Assembly (NCBI GenBank): GCA_009930445.1
Contig: RZYD01000164.1
Span: 1-5,584 of the forward strand
Direction of reading: 5' to 3'
DNA length: 5,584 nt
Origin: Bacteroidia bacterium
Lineage (GTDB): Bacteria; Bacteroidota; Bacteroidia; Bacteroidales; BM520
Shown piece by piece: positions 5,474 through 5,584 of the stretch. Both the position numbers and the translations under genes were made by a program. The notes under the pieces are model-generated. The model saw only the letters and a program-made list of their open reading frames with translations. It was not told the DNA's origin and searched no databases. How positions within the stretch are numbered: position 1 is the stretch's first letter; each line of letters starts with the position of its first letter.

Positions 5474-5584
5474 TATAAATAAGGGATAGTGGTTTCCAGA
5501 TGGATGCCTCTGGATCCTTTAATAAGAATGGTGTATCCGGAAAGTAAGTTTTCCTTTAGATACCGGATACAAGCGTCTGTATTG
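5473..5584 (-). CDS. murF: C-terminal end of MurF-like UDP-MurNAc-tripeptide--D-Ala-D-Ala ligase (partial)
   Basis: Only the last 36 codons lie in the window; the frame enters at 5583 and stops at TAA 5473-5475. The tail contains a leucine-rich helix (CIRYLKENLLSGY) followed by TILIKGSRGIHLE, which is the closing strand and helix of the Mur-ligase C-terminal domain in MurF (LIKGSRG..LE). MurF adds D-Ala-D-Ala to the UDP-MurNAc-tripeptide in the cytoplasm, the last soluble step of the peptidoglycan building block. Its stop overlaps the anmK start by one base, which links cell-wall synthesis and recycling genes in one transcript. The identification rests on a short but distinctive motif; another Mur-ligase relative is the main alternative. 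Confidence 0.75.
   Translation of the reverse strand, partial: NTDACIRYLKENLLSGYTILIKGSRGIHLETTIPYL

Overview
The window looks like ordinary chromosomal DNA from a member of the Bacteroidota, probably near Bacteroidales/Marinilabiliales. Three things support this. The TonB and AnmK proteins carry motif variants I associate with that phylum. Candidate promoters match its -7 element (TAnnTTTG) rather than a sigma70 -10 box. Starts have A/T-rich leaders without clear Shine-Dalgarno sequences. The taxon is inferred from these features and not from a search.

The layout has two blocks that meet tail to tail. The plus-strand block (1-878) is the end of a thiamine gene group: possibly the last codons of an unidentified upstream gene, then a ThiF family-2 adenylyltransferase (70-675) and the sulfur carrier ThiS (675-878). 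The minus-strand block reads leftward from 5584 to 879: the last 36 codons of a gene that looks like murF, then anmK (anhydro-MurNAc kinase), a 180-bp gap, exbB, exbD, tonB, and folC. The stop codons of thiS and folC abut with no spacer, and an imperfect hairpin spans both.

Functionally there are four units. ThiF and ThiS make the sulfur donor for the thiazole part of thiamine. MurF and AnmK build and recycle peptidoglycan precursors. ExbB, ExbD and TonB form an inner-membrane, proton-driven motor that energises TonB-dependent outer-membrane receptors. FolC makes dihydrofolate and polyglutamylates folates.

Packing is tight. Three junctions (thiF/thiS, exbD/tonB, murF/anmK) are identical TAATG one-base stop/start overlaps, which suggests translational coupling. 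The only sizeable non-coding stretch is 4196-4375, a probable exbB leader with two dyad sequences and a candidate promoter. I see no mobile element, tRNA or rRNA gene, CRISPR array or phage gene, and no evidence of an undescribed system. The most interesting items are small: the shared hairpin at the convergent stops, the dyads ahead of exbB, the motif variant in AnmK and the cysteine-poor ThiF.
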